DNA of 35,355 bases from Cryobacterium sp. (GTDB taxonomy: Bacteria > Actinomycetota > Actinomycetes > Actinomycetales > Microbacteriaceae), in NCBI GenBank assembly GCA_019638935.1, contig JAHBSW010000024.1, positions 1 to 35,355 of the forward strand, read 5' to 3'. How positions within the stretch are numbered: position 1 is the stretch's first letter; each line of letters opens with the position of its first letter. Below the pieces are notes generated by a model, which was not told the DNA's origin, did no database searches, and was given only the letters and a program-made list of their open reading frames with translations. The position numbers and the translations under genes were made by a program. Shown piece by piece: positions 1-9,565 of this stretch.

Positions 1-872
1 GCGCCCTCGAAGCCGGGGGCACCGAGGTTCTCCTCGAGCGACAGGTAGAGGTATTGCGGGCATGTCTCGCCGAAGACGTTCTGCCCCAGGTCGCGCGCGT
101 GAGCGATCTGCTCCACCGCCTGCTTCGCGGACACGTGCACGATGTAGAGCGGCGCGCCGGTCAGGTTGGCGAGCATGATCGCGCGGTGGGTGGCCTCCTC
201 CTCGGCCTGCCACGGGCGTGTGAGGCCGTGGTAGTAGGGGGAGGTGTTGCCCGCTGCGACCGCCTGCTGCACGAGCAGGTCGATGACGCTGCCATTCTCG
301 GCGTGCATCATGATCATGCTGCCGTTATCGGCCGCCTTCTGCATGGCCTTGACGATCTGCCCGTCGTCCGAGAGAAAGACGCCCTTGTAGGCCATGAACA
401 GCTTGAAGCTCGACACGCCCTCGGCGACGAGCTCGTCCATCGCCTGAAGGCTCGAGTCCTGCACGTCGCTGAGAATCTGGTGAAAGCCGTAGTCGATCGC
501 GCAGTTGCCCGCCGCCTTCTCGTGCCACGCGTGGTACTGGTCGAGCACGTTCTCGCCCGCGTACTGCACGACGAAGTCGACGATGCTCGTCGTGCCGCCG
601 TGCGCCGCCGCGCGCGTGCCGGTCTCGAAGGTGTCGCTCGCGAAGGTGCCGCCGAAGGGCATCTCCATGTGCGTGTGCGCGTCGATGCCGCCGGGAATGA
701 CGTACTTTCCGGATGCGTCGATCACCGTGTCGACGTTCGACTCGATGTCGAAGCCGAGCAGCGTCGAGCCGGGTTCGAGCACCGCGGCGATGGTCTCGCC
801 GTCGATGAGCACGTCGGCGGTCGCCGTTCCGGTCGCGTTGACGACCGTGCCGTTCTTGATCAACGTCTTCAT
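1..872 (-). CDS. hydA: Dihydropyrimidinase / D-hydantoinase (3' end cut by window edge)
   Basis: Cytosolic metal-dependent cyclic amidohydrolase that opens the ring of dihydropyrimidines or 5-substituted hydantoins to N-carbamoyl amino acids. The 290 codons present show the N-terminal half: start MKTLIKNGTVV, PGGIDAHTHMEMPFGG with the metal-binding HxH, then SFKLFMAYKGV, whose lysine is the carboxylated metal bridge of the family, and MMHAENG and YIVHVSAKQA, which carry further metal-binding histidines. The family is about 460-480 residues, so roughly 180 residues lie off the left edge. The ATG at 872 is the only good start. It follows the amidohydrolase gene (987-1835) in the same direction across a 114-bp gap holding two palindromic repeats. 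That neighbour would hydrolyse its product, so a two-step pyrimidine or hydantoin pathway is inferred. Exact substrate (dihydrouracil or hydantoin) is not decidable from sequence. Confidence 0.92.
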   Translation of the reverse strand, partial: MKTLIKNGTVVNATGTATADVLIDGETIAAVLEPGSTLLGFDIESNVDTVIDASGKYVIPGGIDAHTHMEMPFGGTFASDTFETGTRAAAHGGTTSIVDFVVQYAGENVLDQYHAWHEKAAGNCAIDYGFHQILSDVQDSSLQAMDELVAEGVSSFKLFMAYKGVFLSDDGQIVKAMQKAADNGSMIMMHAENGSVIDLLVQQAVAAGNTSPYYHGLTRPWQAEEEATHRAIMLANLTGAPLYIVHVSAKQAVEQIAHARDLGQNVFGETCPQYLYLSLEENLGAPGFEG

Positions 873-900
873 TGGTCTTCCAATCGGTTTCTGGGGCCTT

Positions 901-933
901 GGTTTCGATACGCGGCTTCGCCGCTACTCAACC
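901..933 (+). repeat. Dispersed palindromic repeat, copy A
   Basis: Near-consensus copy of the family found throughout the window: left end GGTTTCGATACGC, a GCGGC-ttc-GCCGC core and right end GCTACTCAACC. It lies between the amidohydrolase and dihydropyrimidinase genes, so it would be transcribed as an RNA hairpin within that operon. Confidence 0.85.
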
Positions 934-941
934 GGCGGCGG

Positions 942-976
942 GGTTTCGATACGCCGCCCTCGTCGGCTGCTCAACC
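942..976 (+). repeat. Dispersed palindromic repeat, copy B
   Basis: Second copy, same orientation, starting 8 bp after copy A: GGTTTCGATACGC left end and GCTGCTCAACC right end around a CGCCGccctcgtCGGC-type core. The head-to-tail pair occupies most of the 114-bp operon gap. Confidence 0.85.
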
Positions 977-986
977 GGCGGGGTCA

Positions 987-1835
987 TCATGGCGCGGAGA
1001 TCTTGGTGTAGGAGTCGGGGCGACGGTCGCGGTAGAACTGCCAGTCGTCGCGCATCTGCCGCACCATGTCCATGTCGAGGTCGCGGATGAGGATCTCCTC
1101 GTCGGTACCCGAACCGCGCTCGCCCACGAAGTTGCCCCGCGGGTCGATGACCTGGCTCGTGCCGTAGAAGTCGACGGCGAGCTCGCCGTACTCGTTGTCC
1201 TCGCGCCCGACGCGGTTGGGCTGCAGCACGAAGTAACCGTTGGCGACGGCAGCGGCCGGCCCCTCGACCTCCCACAGGCGATTCGAGAGCCCCGGCTTGG
1301 TGGCGTTGGGGTTGAAGACGATCTCGGCACCGTTCAGTCCCAGCTCCCGCCACCCTTCCGGAAAGTGCCGGTCGTAGCAGATGTAGGTGCCGACCTTGCC
1401 GACGGCCGTGTCGAAGACGGGGTAGCCCAGGTTGCCGGGGCGGAAGTAGAACTTCTCCCAGAAGCGGTCGAGGTGGGGGAGATGGTGCTTGCGGTACTTG
1501 CCGAGAACGGTGCCGTCGGCATCCACCACCACCGTGGTGTTGTAGTACAGCCCCGGCATCTCCTCTTCGTAGATCGGCAGCACCATCACGAGGTTCAGCT
1601 CTTTGGCGAGCGCGGCGAACCGCTGCACGATGGGTCCGTCGGCGGGCTCGGCGTAGGCGTAGTACTTCTTGTCCTCGGTGATGCCGAAGTAGGGGCCGTA
1701 GAAGAGCTCCTGGAAGCAGATGACCTGCGCGCCGTCCGCCGCGGCATCTCGGGCGAACTGCTCGTGCTTGTCGAGCATGGACTCCTTGTCGCCGGTCCAG
1801 GTGGTCTGGGTGATGGCGGCTCGTACGACGGTCAT
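987..1835 (-). CDS. Beta-ureidopropionase-like N-carbamoyl amidohydrolase (nitrilase superfamily)
   Basis: A 282-residue CN-hydrolase protein that removes the carbamoyl group from N-carbamoyl-beta-alanine or N-carbamoyl amino acids, giving amino acid, CO2 and ammonia. The Glu-Lys-Cys triad is visible: Glu in CFQELFYGPYFG, Lys in GKYRKHHLPH and Cys in TYICYDRHFPEGWREL. The CYDRHFPEG form, with WEKFYFRPGN before it, is typical of the beta-ureidopropionase branch. The ATG at 1835 has a strong ribosome site (GAAGGAG, 4 nt upstream). It is the first gene of the unit and is followed by the dihydropyrimidinase that would make its substrate. A TAGCGT hexamer about 35 nt upstream could be its -10. Family assignment is firm; the exact substrate is inferred from the neighbour. 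Confidence 0.9.
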   Translation of the reverse strand: MTVVRAAITQTTWTGDKESMLDKHEQFARDAAADGAQVICFQELFYGPYFGITEDKKYYAYAEPADGPIVQRFAALAKELNLVMVLPIYEEEMPGLYYNTTVVVDADGTVLGKYRKHHLPHLDRFWEKFYFRPGNLGYPVFDTAVGKVGTYICYDRHFPEGWRELGLNGAEIVFNPNATKPGLSNRLWEVEGPAAAVANGYFVLQPNRVGREDNEYGELAVDFYGTSQVIDPRGNFVGERGSGTDEEILIRDLDMDMVRQMRDDWQFYRDRRPDSYTKISAP

Positions 1836-2039
1836 GGTTCTCCTTCACGCTCCATTGCGGTGTTCCGTCACGCTACCCTGTCGACGGGACAAATGGGAGT
1901 ATCTGACCCGGTAGATTGTCTGTAGACCCGCGCACCGTTTTCGTGCGTCGCGTTCCTCCGGTATATAGGGGTGGCTGGTCGAGAGCTGGAACTGTTGGGC
2001 TGGCTAATCGTTCGCTTGATAACGCCATCCGGAGGCTCC

Positions 2040-3080
2040 ATGACATCCCCCACCCCCGCCCGACGACTCACCCGTTACGCGCTGCTCGCCCTGGTGCTCG
2101 CCAGCTCGAGCGCCCTCGCCGCGTGCACGACTTTTCCCGGGCCGCTTCCCGTGGAGCTGCCGCCCCCCGCAGCGAACCCGCAGAGCGGCGATCCCCGAGC
2201 ATACGACCCGCTCGTGCTCGACAACTGCGGCTTCACCACCACCATCAGCAAGACGCCCCAGCGCATCGTCACCATCAAGTCGACGTCGACGGAGCTGCTG
2301 CTCGCCCTGGGCCTCGCCGACCGCATCCTCGCCACCGCCTTCCACGATGGGCCGGTGCCCTCGGAGTGGGCGGCAGAGGCCGCGAGCATCCCCTCGCTCG
2401 GTGACGCGGTGCCGGGCCGCGAGGCGCTGCTCGAGCTCGAACCCGACTTCGTCTTCGCAGGTTGGGAGTCGAACCTCACGGTCGACACGGCGGGATCGCG
2501 CGAGGATCTCACCCGCTTCGGCATCGGCAGCTACGTCTCCCCGTCGGCCTGCAAGGGCGAGGGCTACCGTCCGACACCAATGACGTTCGAGAAGCTCTTC
2601 GCCGACTTTCTCGAGGCGGGCGACGTGTTCGGCGCTCCGGATGCCGCAACCGCGCTCGTGCGCCAGCAGCGCGCCGCGCTCGACGCCGTGGCTCCCTCCA
2701 CCGAGGGGCTGACGGCGCTCTGGTACTCCTCCGGTCGTGCGACGCCGTACGTCGGAGCGGGCGCGGGAGCGCCGCAGATGATGATGCAGGCCGCCGGGCT
2801 CAGCAACATCGTCGCCGACGTCGACGACACCTGGGTGCCGATCAACTGGGAGCGCGTGCTCGACGCCGACCCCGACGTCATCGTGCTCGTCGACGCCGCG
2901 TGGAACACCGCCGAGTCGAAGATCGCGTACTTCAAGGCCGATGCTGCCCTCTCGAAGCTCAGCGCGGTCATCAACGAGCGCTACGTCATCGTTCCGTTCC
3001 CCGCAGCGGAGGCGGGCGTGCGGAACGTCGACGCCGTCGCCTCGATCGTCGCCCAGCTCGACGAGTTGGCGAGCCGGTAG
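2040..3080 (+). CDS. ABC transporter substrate-binding lipoprotein, putative F420-0 importer type
   Basis: A 346-residue periplasmic-binding-type lipoprotein of the FepB/BtuF class. The start is ATG 2040, with GGAGG 4 nt upstream, rather than any upstream in-frame codon, because it places a twin-Arg-rich n-region (PARRLTRYA), a hydrophobic stretch and a lipobox LAAC with Cys29 correctly. The mature part has the two-lobe pattern: NCGFTTTISKTPQRIVTIKS at the start, GLADRILATAF, LLELEPDFVFAGWESN, and a second lobe with DDTWVPINWERVLDADPDVIVLVDA. The permease begins 2 nt after its stop. Related corrinoid, siderophore or haem binding proteins are alternatives. The F420-0 assignment is inferred from resemblance to the actinobacterial cassette usually found with cofE and F420 enzymes, both of which are in this window. 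Confidence 0.82.
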   Translation: MTSPTPARRLTRYALLALVLASSSALAACTTFPGPLPVELPPPAANPQSGDPRAYDPLVLDNCGFTTTISKTPQRIVTIKSTSTELLLALGLADRILATAFHDGPVPSEWAAEAASIPSLGDAVPGREALLELEPDFVFAGWESNLTVDTAGSREDLTRFGIGSYVSPSACKGEGYRPTPMTFEKLFADFLEAGDVFGAPDAATALVRQQRAALDAVAPSTEGLTALWYSSGRATPYVGAGAGAPQMMMQAAGLSNIVADVDDTWVPINWERVLDADPDVIVLVDAAWNTAESKIAYFKADAALSKLSAVINERYVIVPFPAAEAGVRNVDAVASIVAQLDELASR

Positions 3081-3082
3081 GG

Positions 3083-4153
3083 ATGCCGGCTGCGGGGGCG
3101 CGACCGACCAGTGCGGGGCCGAAGCCGCACGTGCGCCGCGCCCCGTGGCACCGCTCCGTCTGGTTCTGGAGCGCGGTCGCGGGCGTCGCTCTCGTGGTCT
3201 CGATCGTGGTGTCGGTGGGGATGGGTGCGGCAGACATCCGGCCCGCCGAGGTGCTGGCGAGCATCACCGCTCACCTGGGACTCGCCGAGCCCCAGCTCAC
3301 GCCTATTCGGGACGGGATCATCTGGGATCTGCGCCTCACGCGCGTGCTCACCGCCGCCGCCGTGGGTGCCGGCCTCGCGCTGTGCGGTGCGGTCATGCAG
3401 GCGCTCACGCGCAACCCGCTCGCCGACCCGTACCTGCTGGGGCTGTCGTCGGGCGCCTCGCTCGGCGCGGTCGCGGTGATCGTTCTGGGCGCGTCGCTCG
3501 TGCTGCCGGTCACGGCATTCATCGGGGCGCTCGTCGCCCTTGCCGCGACCCTCGCGCTCGCGAGCGCCGCGGGCGGCGTGACGCCGACGCGCACCGTGCT
3601 CGCGGGAGTGGCCGTATCGGCCCTCGCCGCGGCACTGACGAGCTTCGTCATCTTCTGGTCGGCCAAGGGCGACTCCTACCGCGAGATCCTGAGCTGGCTG
3701 CTCGGATCCCTGGGCGGAGCGAACTGGTCCACCGTCGCGATCTCCGGTGTCGCCCTCGTCGTCATCGGCGTGCCGCTGGTGGCGGGTGGACGGGTGCTCG
3801 ACGCGTTCGCCTTCGGGGACAGCGCGGCATCCGCTCTCGGCGTCAATGTCGCGGGGGTGCGCTGGGGGTTGCTCGGCGCGACGGCACTGCTCACGGGAGC
3901 GATGGTGTCGGTGAGCGGTTCGATCGGCTTCATCGGCCTCGTGCTCCCCCACGCCGTGCGGCTGCTCGTGGGCTCACGACACCGCGCGCTCCTGCCCCTG
4001 GCTGCCCTGGTCGGGGCCATCGTGCTCGTCTGGGCCGACACCATCGCGCGCACGGCGTTCGAGCCGCGCGAACTCCCGGTCGGCATCGTCACCGCGATCA
4101 TCGGCGCGCCGGTGTTCGCCCTCATCCTCGCCCGCAAGCGGGGGGTGTCGTGA
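3083..4153 (+). CDS. FecCD-type ABC permease, putative F420-0 importer
   Basis: A 356-residue inner-membrane permease of the BtuC/FecCD family, expected to form a dimeric channel with about ten transmembrane helices per subunit. After a short basic N-terminus (GPKPHVRRAPWHRS) comes the first membrane helix (VWFWSAVAGVALVVSIVVSV). Family signatures follow: LRLTRVLTAAAVGAGLALCGAVMQ and RNPLADPYLLGLSSGASLGA in the N-terminal third, and GSIGFIGLVLPHAVRLLVGSRHR near the C-terminus, which couples to the ATPase. The ATG at 3083 is chosen because it follows the lipoprotein stop by 2 nt and gives the usual family length. Its stop overlaps the ATPase start (TGATG), so the two are probably translationally coupled. 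Confidence 0.88.
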   Translation: MPAAGARPTSAGPKPHVRRAPWHRSVWFWSAVAGVALVVSIVVSVGMGAADIRPAEVLASITAHLGLAEPQLTPIRDGIIWDLRLTRVLTAAAVGAGLALCGAVMQALTRNPLADPYLLGLSSGASLGAVAVIVLGASLVLPVTAFIGALVALAATLALASAAGGVTPTRTVLAGVAVSALAAALTSFVIFWSAKGDSYREILSWLLGSLGGANWSTVAISGVALVVIGVPLVAGGRVLDAFAFGDSAASALGVNVAGVRWGLLGATALLTGAMVSVSGSIGFIGLVLPHAVRLLVGSRHRALLPLAALVGAIVLVWADTIARTAFEPRELPVGIVTAIIGAPVFALILARKRGVS

Positions 4154-4950
4154 TGTCGGATGCCGCGCTCACCGCTCGCGACCTCAGGGTCGAGCTGGGG
4201 GGCCGTGTCATCCTCAGCGGGGTCGACCTCGACGTGCCCGCGGGTGCGATCACGGCCCTGATCGGGCCGAATGGAGCGGGCAAGACGACCCTTATTCGCG
4301 GGATCTCCGGCCTCGTGCCGGCGAGCGGGTCGGTCGCCTTCGAGGGGTCGGACCTGCTCGCCCTCGGCCGCCGCGAACGAGCCCGCACCGTCGCCGTCGT
4401 CGAGCAGGAGCTCACGAGCGAGCTGCCGCTCTCGGTGCGCGACGCCGTCGAGCTCGGCCGCACGCCCCACCGGGGAATGTTCGGCAGCACGACCGACGAC
4501 TCCGCCGTGATCGAGGCTGCTCTCGCCGCGACCGACACCGCCGAGTTCGTCGACCGCCGGTTCGAGACGCTGAGCGGCGGCGAGCGTCAGCGGGTTCACC
4601 TCGCCCGCGCCCTCGCCCAGCAGCCCCGCCTGCTGCTGCTCGACGAGCCGACGAACCACCTCGACGTGCGCGCGCAGCTCTCAGCCTTTGCCGTGCTGCG
4701 GCGGCTGGCGGATGACGGGGTCACCGTGCTCGCCGCCCTGCACGACCTCACGCTCGCGGCGAGTCTCGCCGACCACGTCGTCGTGCTGGCGGCGGGACGG
4801 ATCGTCGACGCGGGAGACCCCGAGCGCGTGCTCACCGCCGGGCTCATCCGCGAGGTCTACGGCGTCGAGGCGGTCGTGCTCACGCATCCGCAGACCGGCA
4901 AGCCGGTCATCGCGTTCGCACCGCCGGGCTTGGCGCCGTCAGCGAGCTGA
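4153..4950 (+). CDS. ABC transporter ATP-binding protein, putative F420-0 importer
   Basis: A 265-residue cytoplasmic ATPase that powers the preceding permease. All core motifs are intact: Walker A GPNGAGKTT, Q-loop region VAVVEQELTS, signature LSGGERQR, Walker B LLLLDEPTNHLD and an H-loop ALHDLTLA. The ending VLTHPQTGKPVIAF resembles the FepC/BtuD/HmuV group of cofactor and siderophore importers. The start ATG overlaps the permease TGA by one base. Its 3' end runs 12 bp into the convergent transglutaminase gene, so there is no room for a terminator between them. Role as an ABC import ATPase is certain; the F420-0 substrate is a context inference. Confidence 0.9.
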   Translation: MSDAALTARDLRVELGGRVILSGVDLDVPAGAITALIGPNGAGKTTLIRGISGLVPASGSVAFEGSDLLALGRRERARTVAVVEQELTSELPLSVRDAVELGRTPHRGMFGSTTDDSAVIEAALAATDTAEFVDRRFETLSGGERQRVHLARALAQQPRLLLLDEPTNHLDVRAQLSAFAVLRRLADDGVTVLAALHDLTLAASLADHVVVLAAGRIVDAGDPERVLTAGLIREVYGVEAVVLTHPQTGKPVIAFAPPGLAPSAS

Positions 4951-7128
4951 GCGCCAGTTGCGCACCCGCGCGAACAGGGAGCGAGGCACGAGCGACGCGC
5001 GCACGCGCGCCCGCCAGCCCGCCCGACCCCGCAGCTGCCGCAGCACGGCGTTCACGTCGGAGAACCGGATCGCACCGGAGACCACGGCCGGTGGCGCGAA
5101 CGCCTCGCGCTCGAGGGCGGCGACCGTGCGGGCGAGCTCGATGGAGTCACCGAGTTCCGCTGCGGCTTCACGCGGGGTCGTGGTGTCGCCCGGCTCGAGC
5201 CCCAGGTCGTGTGCGGTGTCGAGCAGTTCACGCCAGCCCGTCGCCGCCAGCGGTGCGCCGAAGGAGAGCCGGCTGAGGCGACGCTTCCGCACGAGCGCGC
5301 GAATGAGTGCGGGCAGGAGCAGCAGTCCGAACGCCAGCGCCACGACCCCTATGCGCGCGGTCAGCAGCGGGGCATCCGAGGAGTCCGTCGCGACCTCCTC
5401 GTCGGGGCCGGCCGTCGGAACGGGTGCCGCGGTCGGGGTGGGTGCCGTGGTGGGCTCGGGCGTCTCGATCGGCGGCAGCGAGGGCACCCCGGGAGACTCG
5501 CGGTCGGCGTACTCGGGAACGAAACCGCGGCTCGTCGTCGGCTCGAAGCGCACCCAGCCGACACCGTCGAAGTAGAGCTCGGGCCACGCGTGCAGGTCGC
5601 TCGTCGACACCTGCATGACACGACGGCCCTCGTCGAGCTGATCGGTGATCGCGCCCGGGAGCGTTCCGACCGCGACGCGCGACGGGATGCCGAGCGTGCG
5701 CGCCATGACCGCCATGGCCGATGCGAAATGCACGCAGTAGCCCGCCTTCGCCTCGAGGAACGCGGCGATCATCTCCATGCCCGTGCCGTCGTAGCCGTTG
5801 TCGACGGGCGCCGTCTCCGAGTAGCTGAACGACCCGTTGCGAAAGAACTCCTGCAGCGCGAACGCCCGCGCGTAGTCGCTCGTCGCCGACGCCGTGACGC
5901 TCGCGGCCGTCTCGGCGATGATCTCGGGCATCCCCTCGGGAAGCTCGAGAAAGCGGTCGAACTCCGCGGGGGCCGGCCCCGCGCCCACGAGCTGGGCCGG
6001 GGTGGGCTGCACCACGAGGCTCGAGACGCGGTAGTCCTGGCCGCGCGAGGTCGAGTTGGGGCTCGTGAAGGTGAGTGTCTCGGCATCCCAGAACCAGTTT
6101 CCGATGAGTCCGGCGATGCTTGTCGCGGGGTACGGCACCGGAAGCCAGGGGCTGCCGAGGTTCTGCACGCGCACCCACACGGTGTCGGTCTCGGTCGCCA
6201 CGTCGCCGGCCATGCCCGGGGGGTCGCCGACGAGCTGTGGCCGGTTGTCGCGGTCGATCTCGACCTCGTCGGGCTCCCACAGCTCGCCCGTGAAGTTCTG
6301 CAGGCTCACGAGTCGCAGGTACTGTCCGTCGCCGGAGCGCGACGTGTAGTTGATGATGATCCGCTGGGCCTCCCGACGCAGGCTCTGGCCGAGATCGAGC
6401 ACGGGGTTGACGCCCGAGAGCAGGCCGCCGACGCGGTCGGAGGCGGCGGGCTCGTCGCTCACCGGTGGCAGCACGAGGGGAACGATGAGGGTCGCGACGA
6501 CCGTGGTCGCACCCACGACGACCGCGAGACCCGACTCCCGCGCAGGCCTGCCCGCACGCAGGAGCGCGAGAAAGGCGATGCACGCGAGCACGAAGAGGAA
6601 CGCGTCGGTTCGGTCGGGTCCGACCGTCGATGGCACCGCGAGCAGCGCGACGAGCGGCAGGCCCGCAACCGCCGGTGCCCGCAGGGTCACCGCGAGAAGG
6701 TCGGCGACGACCGCGAGCCCGCCGATGCCGAGACACAGGAGAAAGAGGATGCCCGCGTCGACGGTGGCGGGCACCGCCTGCACCTCGATCGACCGCGTGC
6801 CCTCTGCCGCCAGCTCGCCCAGTCGCTGCCACGTCTCGCGCACGGGCACGAGGCGCAACCACAGCGTCTCGCCGACGAAGAACTGACTCAGAATGGCCCA
6901 CAGGGTGAACACCGCGGCGACGGTCGGCACCCACCGCCGCGCGCTCAGCGCCCGCCCGAGCGCGGCCGCGCCGAGCACGGCGATGACAACACCGACCAGG
7001 GGCGCGAACCAGCCGAACTCGTCGAGCAGCGTGTGCAGCGCCGCCACGAGCACGATGAAGCACCAGAGCAGCGCGAGCGACACGCGCCACGCCCGGGAAC
7101 GGAAGTCGTCGCTCGGTCGCGCGCTCAC
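4939..7128 (-). CDS. Transglutaminase-like membrane protein, TgpA/DUF3488 type (paralogue 1)
   Basis: A protein of about 729 residues with an N-terminal block of roughly six or seven membrane helices (residues ~15-230), an extracytoplasmic transglutaminase-core domain, a Pro/Thr-rich linker (PPIETPEPTTAPTPT), one more helix (GVVALAFGLLLLPALIRALV) and a basic cytoplasmic tail of DUF4129 type. The catalytic Cys is in KAGYCVHFASAMAVMARTLG (C465) and the His in LHAWPELYFDG (H513); the usual third-residue site reads FEPT, so Glu replaces Asp. Start: GTG 7128 with GAGG 6 nt upstream; in-frame GTGs at 7158 and 7164, overlapping the DUF58 gene, are alternatives. It is the last gene of the MoxR-DUF58-transglutaminase unit. 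Such units are thought to act at the cell envelope, but the substrate is unknown. Confidence 0.88.
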   Translation of the reverse strand: MSARPSDDFRSRAWRVSLALLWCFIVLVAALHTLLDEFGWFAPLVGVVIAVLGAAALGRALSARRWVPTVAAVFTLWAILSQFFVGETLWLRLVPVRETWQRLGELAAEGTRSIEVQAVPATVDAGILFLLCLGIGGLAVVADLLAVTLRAPAVAGLPLVALLAVPSTVGPDRTDAFLFVLACIAFLALLRAGRPARESGLAVVVGATTVVATLIVPLVLPPVSDEPAASDRVGGLLSGVNPVLDLGQSLRREAQRIIINYTSRSGDGQYLRLVSLQNFTGELWEPDEVEIDRDNRPQLVGDPPGMAGDVATETDTVWVRVQNLGSPWLPVPYPATSIAGLIGNWFWDAETLTFTSPNSTSRGQDYRVSSLVVQPTPAQLVGAGPAPAEFDRFLELPEGMPEIIAETAASVTASATSDYARAFALQEFFRNGSFSYSETAPVDNGYDGTGMEMIAAFLEAKAGYCVHFASAMAVMARTLGIPSRVAVGTLPGAITDQLDEGRRVMQVSTSDLHAWPELYFDGVGWVRFEPTTSRGFVPEYADRESPGVPSLPPIETPEPTTAPTPTAAPVPTAGPDEEVATDSSDAPLLTARIGVVALAFGLLLLPALIRALVRKRRLSRLSFGAPLAATGWRELLDTAHDLGLEPGDTTTPREAAAELGDSIELARTVAALEREAFAPPAVVSGAIRFSDVNAVLRQLRGRAGWRARVRASLVPRSLFARVRNWRSAR

Positions 7129-7150
7129 GGCGCCTCGCACCTTAGTCGCG

Positions 7151-8437
7151 CTAGCCACGGACACCCGCTTCTTCCCGTGCTCGAGCGACGGTGAGCCACA
7201 CATCGACCGGGTCGTCGTCGGGGAGCACCTCGACGCACAACCAACCGGCCTCGGCGAGGGGCTCTGCGACCGCTTCGCGGCGCCCCGCGACGACGAAGGC
7301 GACGGCGAGGTCGAAGTGGACGCGCTGGGCGGCGAGGCGATCGACGACGTGCGGCTCGGCATCCGACAGCAGCGCGAACACCGAGCCGAGCGAGCGACCG
7401 GGATCGGGCCTCAGGTAGAGCTGATCGTCGTGGCGCGGCTCATCGAGCAGTTCCACCGTGGCGAGGCTCTCAAGAAGCTCGTCGTGCAGTTCGGCGGACG
7501 CAAGCTGGCGCGCCGCGGTCTCGACGAGCTCGACCGTGAACCCCGACTGCTGAAGCCGGAACACGAGTGACCCGGCGAACGCCACCAGCCACTCGAAGCT
7601 CTCGCTCTCCGGCTCGTTCGCACTCGCGCGCTGCACGTCGCGGTAGCCGCCGCGGCGAGTGTCGATGAGCACGCGCGCCTGGGCGTGCGAGCGCTGCTCC
7701 TCCTGCCGCACCATGAGTTCGCCGTGACGAGCGGATGCCTTCCAGTGCACCCGCCGCAGGGGGTCGCCCGCGCGATACTCCCGCGTCATGAGCTCGTCTT
7801 CGTTGGCGCTCGAACGGTGCTGCAGCGCCCTGGCAGAGCCCTCGTCCGCTGCGATGGACTGACCGGCGTCGGGCAGGGTCACCACCGCGGGCGTGACGAC
7901 GAGCTTGTGGCGCTCCCCCACCACTATCTCGCCCGAGGCGAGTTCGAAGGGGTCGGCGAAATCGACGATGAAAGGCCCGATGTCGACGATACCGCGCCGC
8001 GGCGGAACGACGCGGTAGTCGACCGTCGTCGAGGTGCCTGTGCTGCGACTGTTTCGGTAGGGTGCGAGCGGGTGCAGCGTTCCGTGCCGGGACGTGAACG
8101 GCGACCAGGGCAGCCCGTCGCGCCACGTCGCCGAGGCCGTGCGCGAGGTGCCGCGATTGCGCACGTCGAGGGACACCTCGAGCTGCCGCCCCGCACTCGC
8201 CAGATGGGGGACGAACCTGCGAGACACCCCCATCTGCACGCGTCGAAAGCGCACGACGGCGAGTGCGAGGAGCGGGGCGGCAACGAGGAAGACGCCGAGG
8301 TAGAGCAGCTCGGTGCGGCCGACCGCGTACGCCGCGATGACGAGCACCGTTCCCGAGGCGAGCATGGCCCACCCGCGGAAGGTCAGTCGGAACCGTCTCG
8401 CCAACAGGGCCGAGAGCGCCCGGGGAGCTCGACGCAT
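7151..8437 (-). CDS. DUF58 family protein (paralogue 1)
   Basis: A 428-residue protein with a basic N-terminus, two membrane helices (GWAMLASGTVLVIAAYAVG and LLYLGVFLVAAPLLALAVV, residues ~22-62), an immunoglobulin-like stretch, and the DUF58 signature RRVHWKASARHGELMVRQEE near residue 245, the start of a von Willebrand A-like fold. It begins 8 nt after the moxR stop and ends just before the transglutaminase gene. Known family behaviour is as a partner of MoxR AAA+ ATPases, probably acted on as an adaptor. It shares the signature, order and length with the second DUF58 protein at 12280-13545, showing duplication followed by divergence. Confidence 0.88.
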   Translation of the reverse strand: MRRAPRALSALLARRFRLTFRGWAMLASGTVLVIAAYAVGRTELLYLGVFLVAAPLLALAVVRFRRVQMGVSRRFVPHLASAGRQLEVSLDVRNRGTSRTASATWRDGLPWSPFTSRHGTLHPLAPYRNSRSTGTSTTVDYRVVPPRRGIVDIGPFIVDFADPFELASGEIVVGERHKLVVTPAVVTLPDAGQSIAADEGSARALQHRSSANEDELMTREYRAGDPLRRVHWKASARHGELMVRQEEQRSHAQARVLIDTRRGGYRDVQRASANEPESESFEWLVAFAGSLVFRLQQSGFTVELVETAARQLASAELHDELLESLATVELLDEPRHDDQLYLRPDPGRSLGSVFALLSDAEPHVVDRLAAQRVHFDLAVAFVVAGRREAVAEPLAEAGWLCVEVLPDDDPVDVWLTVARAREEAGVRG

Positions 8438-8445
8438 CCGGTCGC

Positions 8446-9453
<1,008 letters not shown>

Positions 9454-9485
9454 CGGTGCCTCTTTCGTCGCCCTGTGCACCCTTG

Positions 9486-9497
9486 CGAGTCTGCCAC
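9486..9497 (-). promoter_or_regulatory. 12-bp motif upstream of moxR, shared with second DUF58 unit
   Basis: GTGGCAGACTCG on the minus strand, 32 nt before the moxR start. The identical 12-mer lies 52 nt before the start of the second DUF58 gene (13598-13609). The distance would suit a promoter element or operator for co-regulation. No protein is known to bind it. Confidence 0.4.
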
Positions 9498-9520
9498 GTC
9501 TCGAGCTGGTAAGGGGACTC

Positions 9521-9558
9521 GGTGGTCGAGGAGGTCACGCGGCGATGGTCTCGAAACC
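9521..9558 (-). repeat. Dispersed palindromic repeat, copy C (degenerate)
   Basis: Inverted, weakened copy: GGTCGAGGAG at one end and GTCTCGAAACC at the other around a poorly paired core. It lies 8 bp downstream of the small coiled-coil gene and upstream of moxR. Ends match the family, the core does not, so the copy looks old. Confidence 0.6.
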
Positions 9559-9565
9559 GCGGTTC

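Noticed and set aside
1969-1990. GGCTGGTCGAGAGC before the substrate-binding lipoprotein, similar to an inverted repeat end.
   Set aside because: No partner end or stem is found nearby, so it is probably chance in this GC-rich leader.
3111-3952. Long open frames antisense or out of frame to the ABC permease.
   Set aside because: They are Arg/Pro/Ala-rich shadows of high-GC coding DNA without any family motif. The same holds for long opposite-strand frames over the DUF58, recG, murA, leuC and toxin genes.
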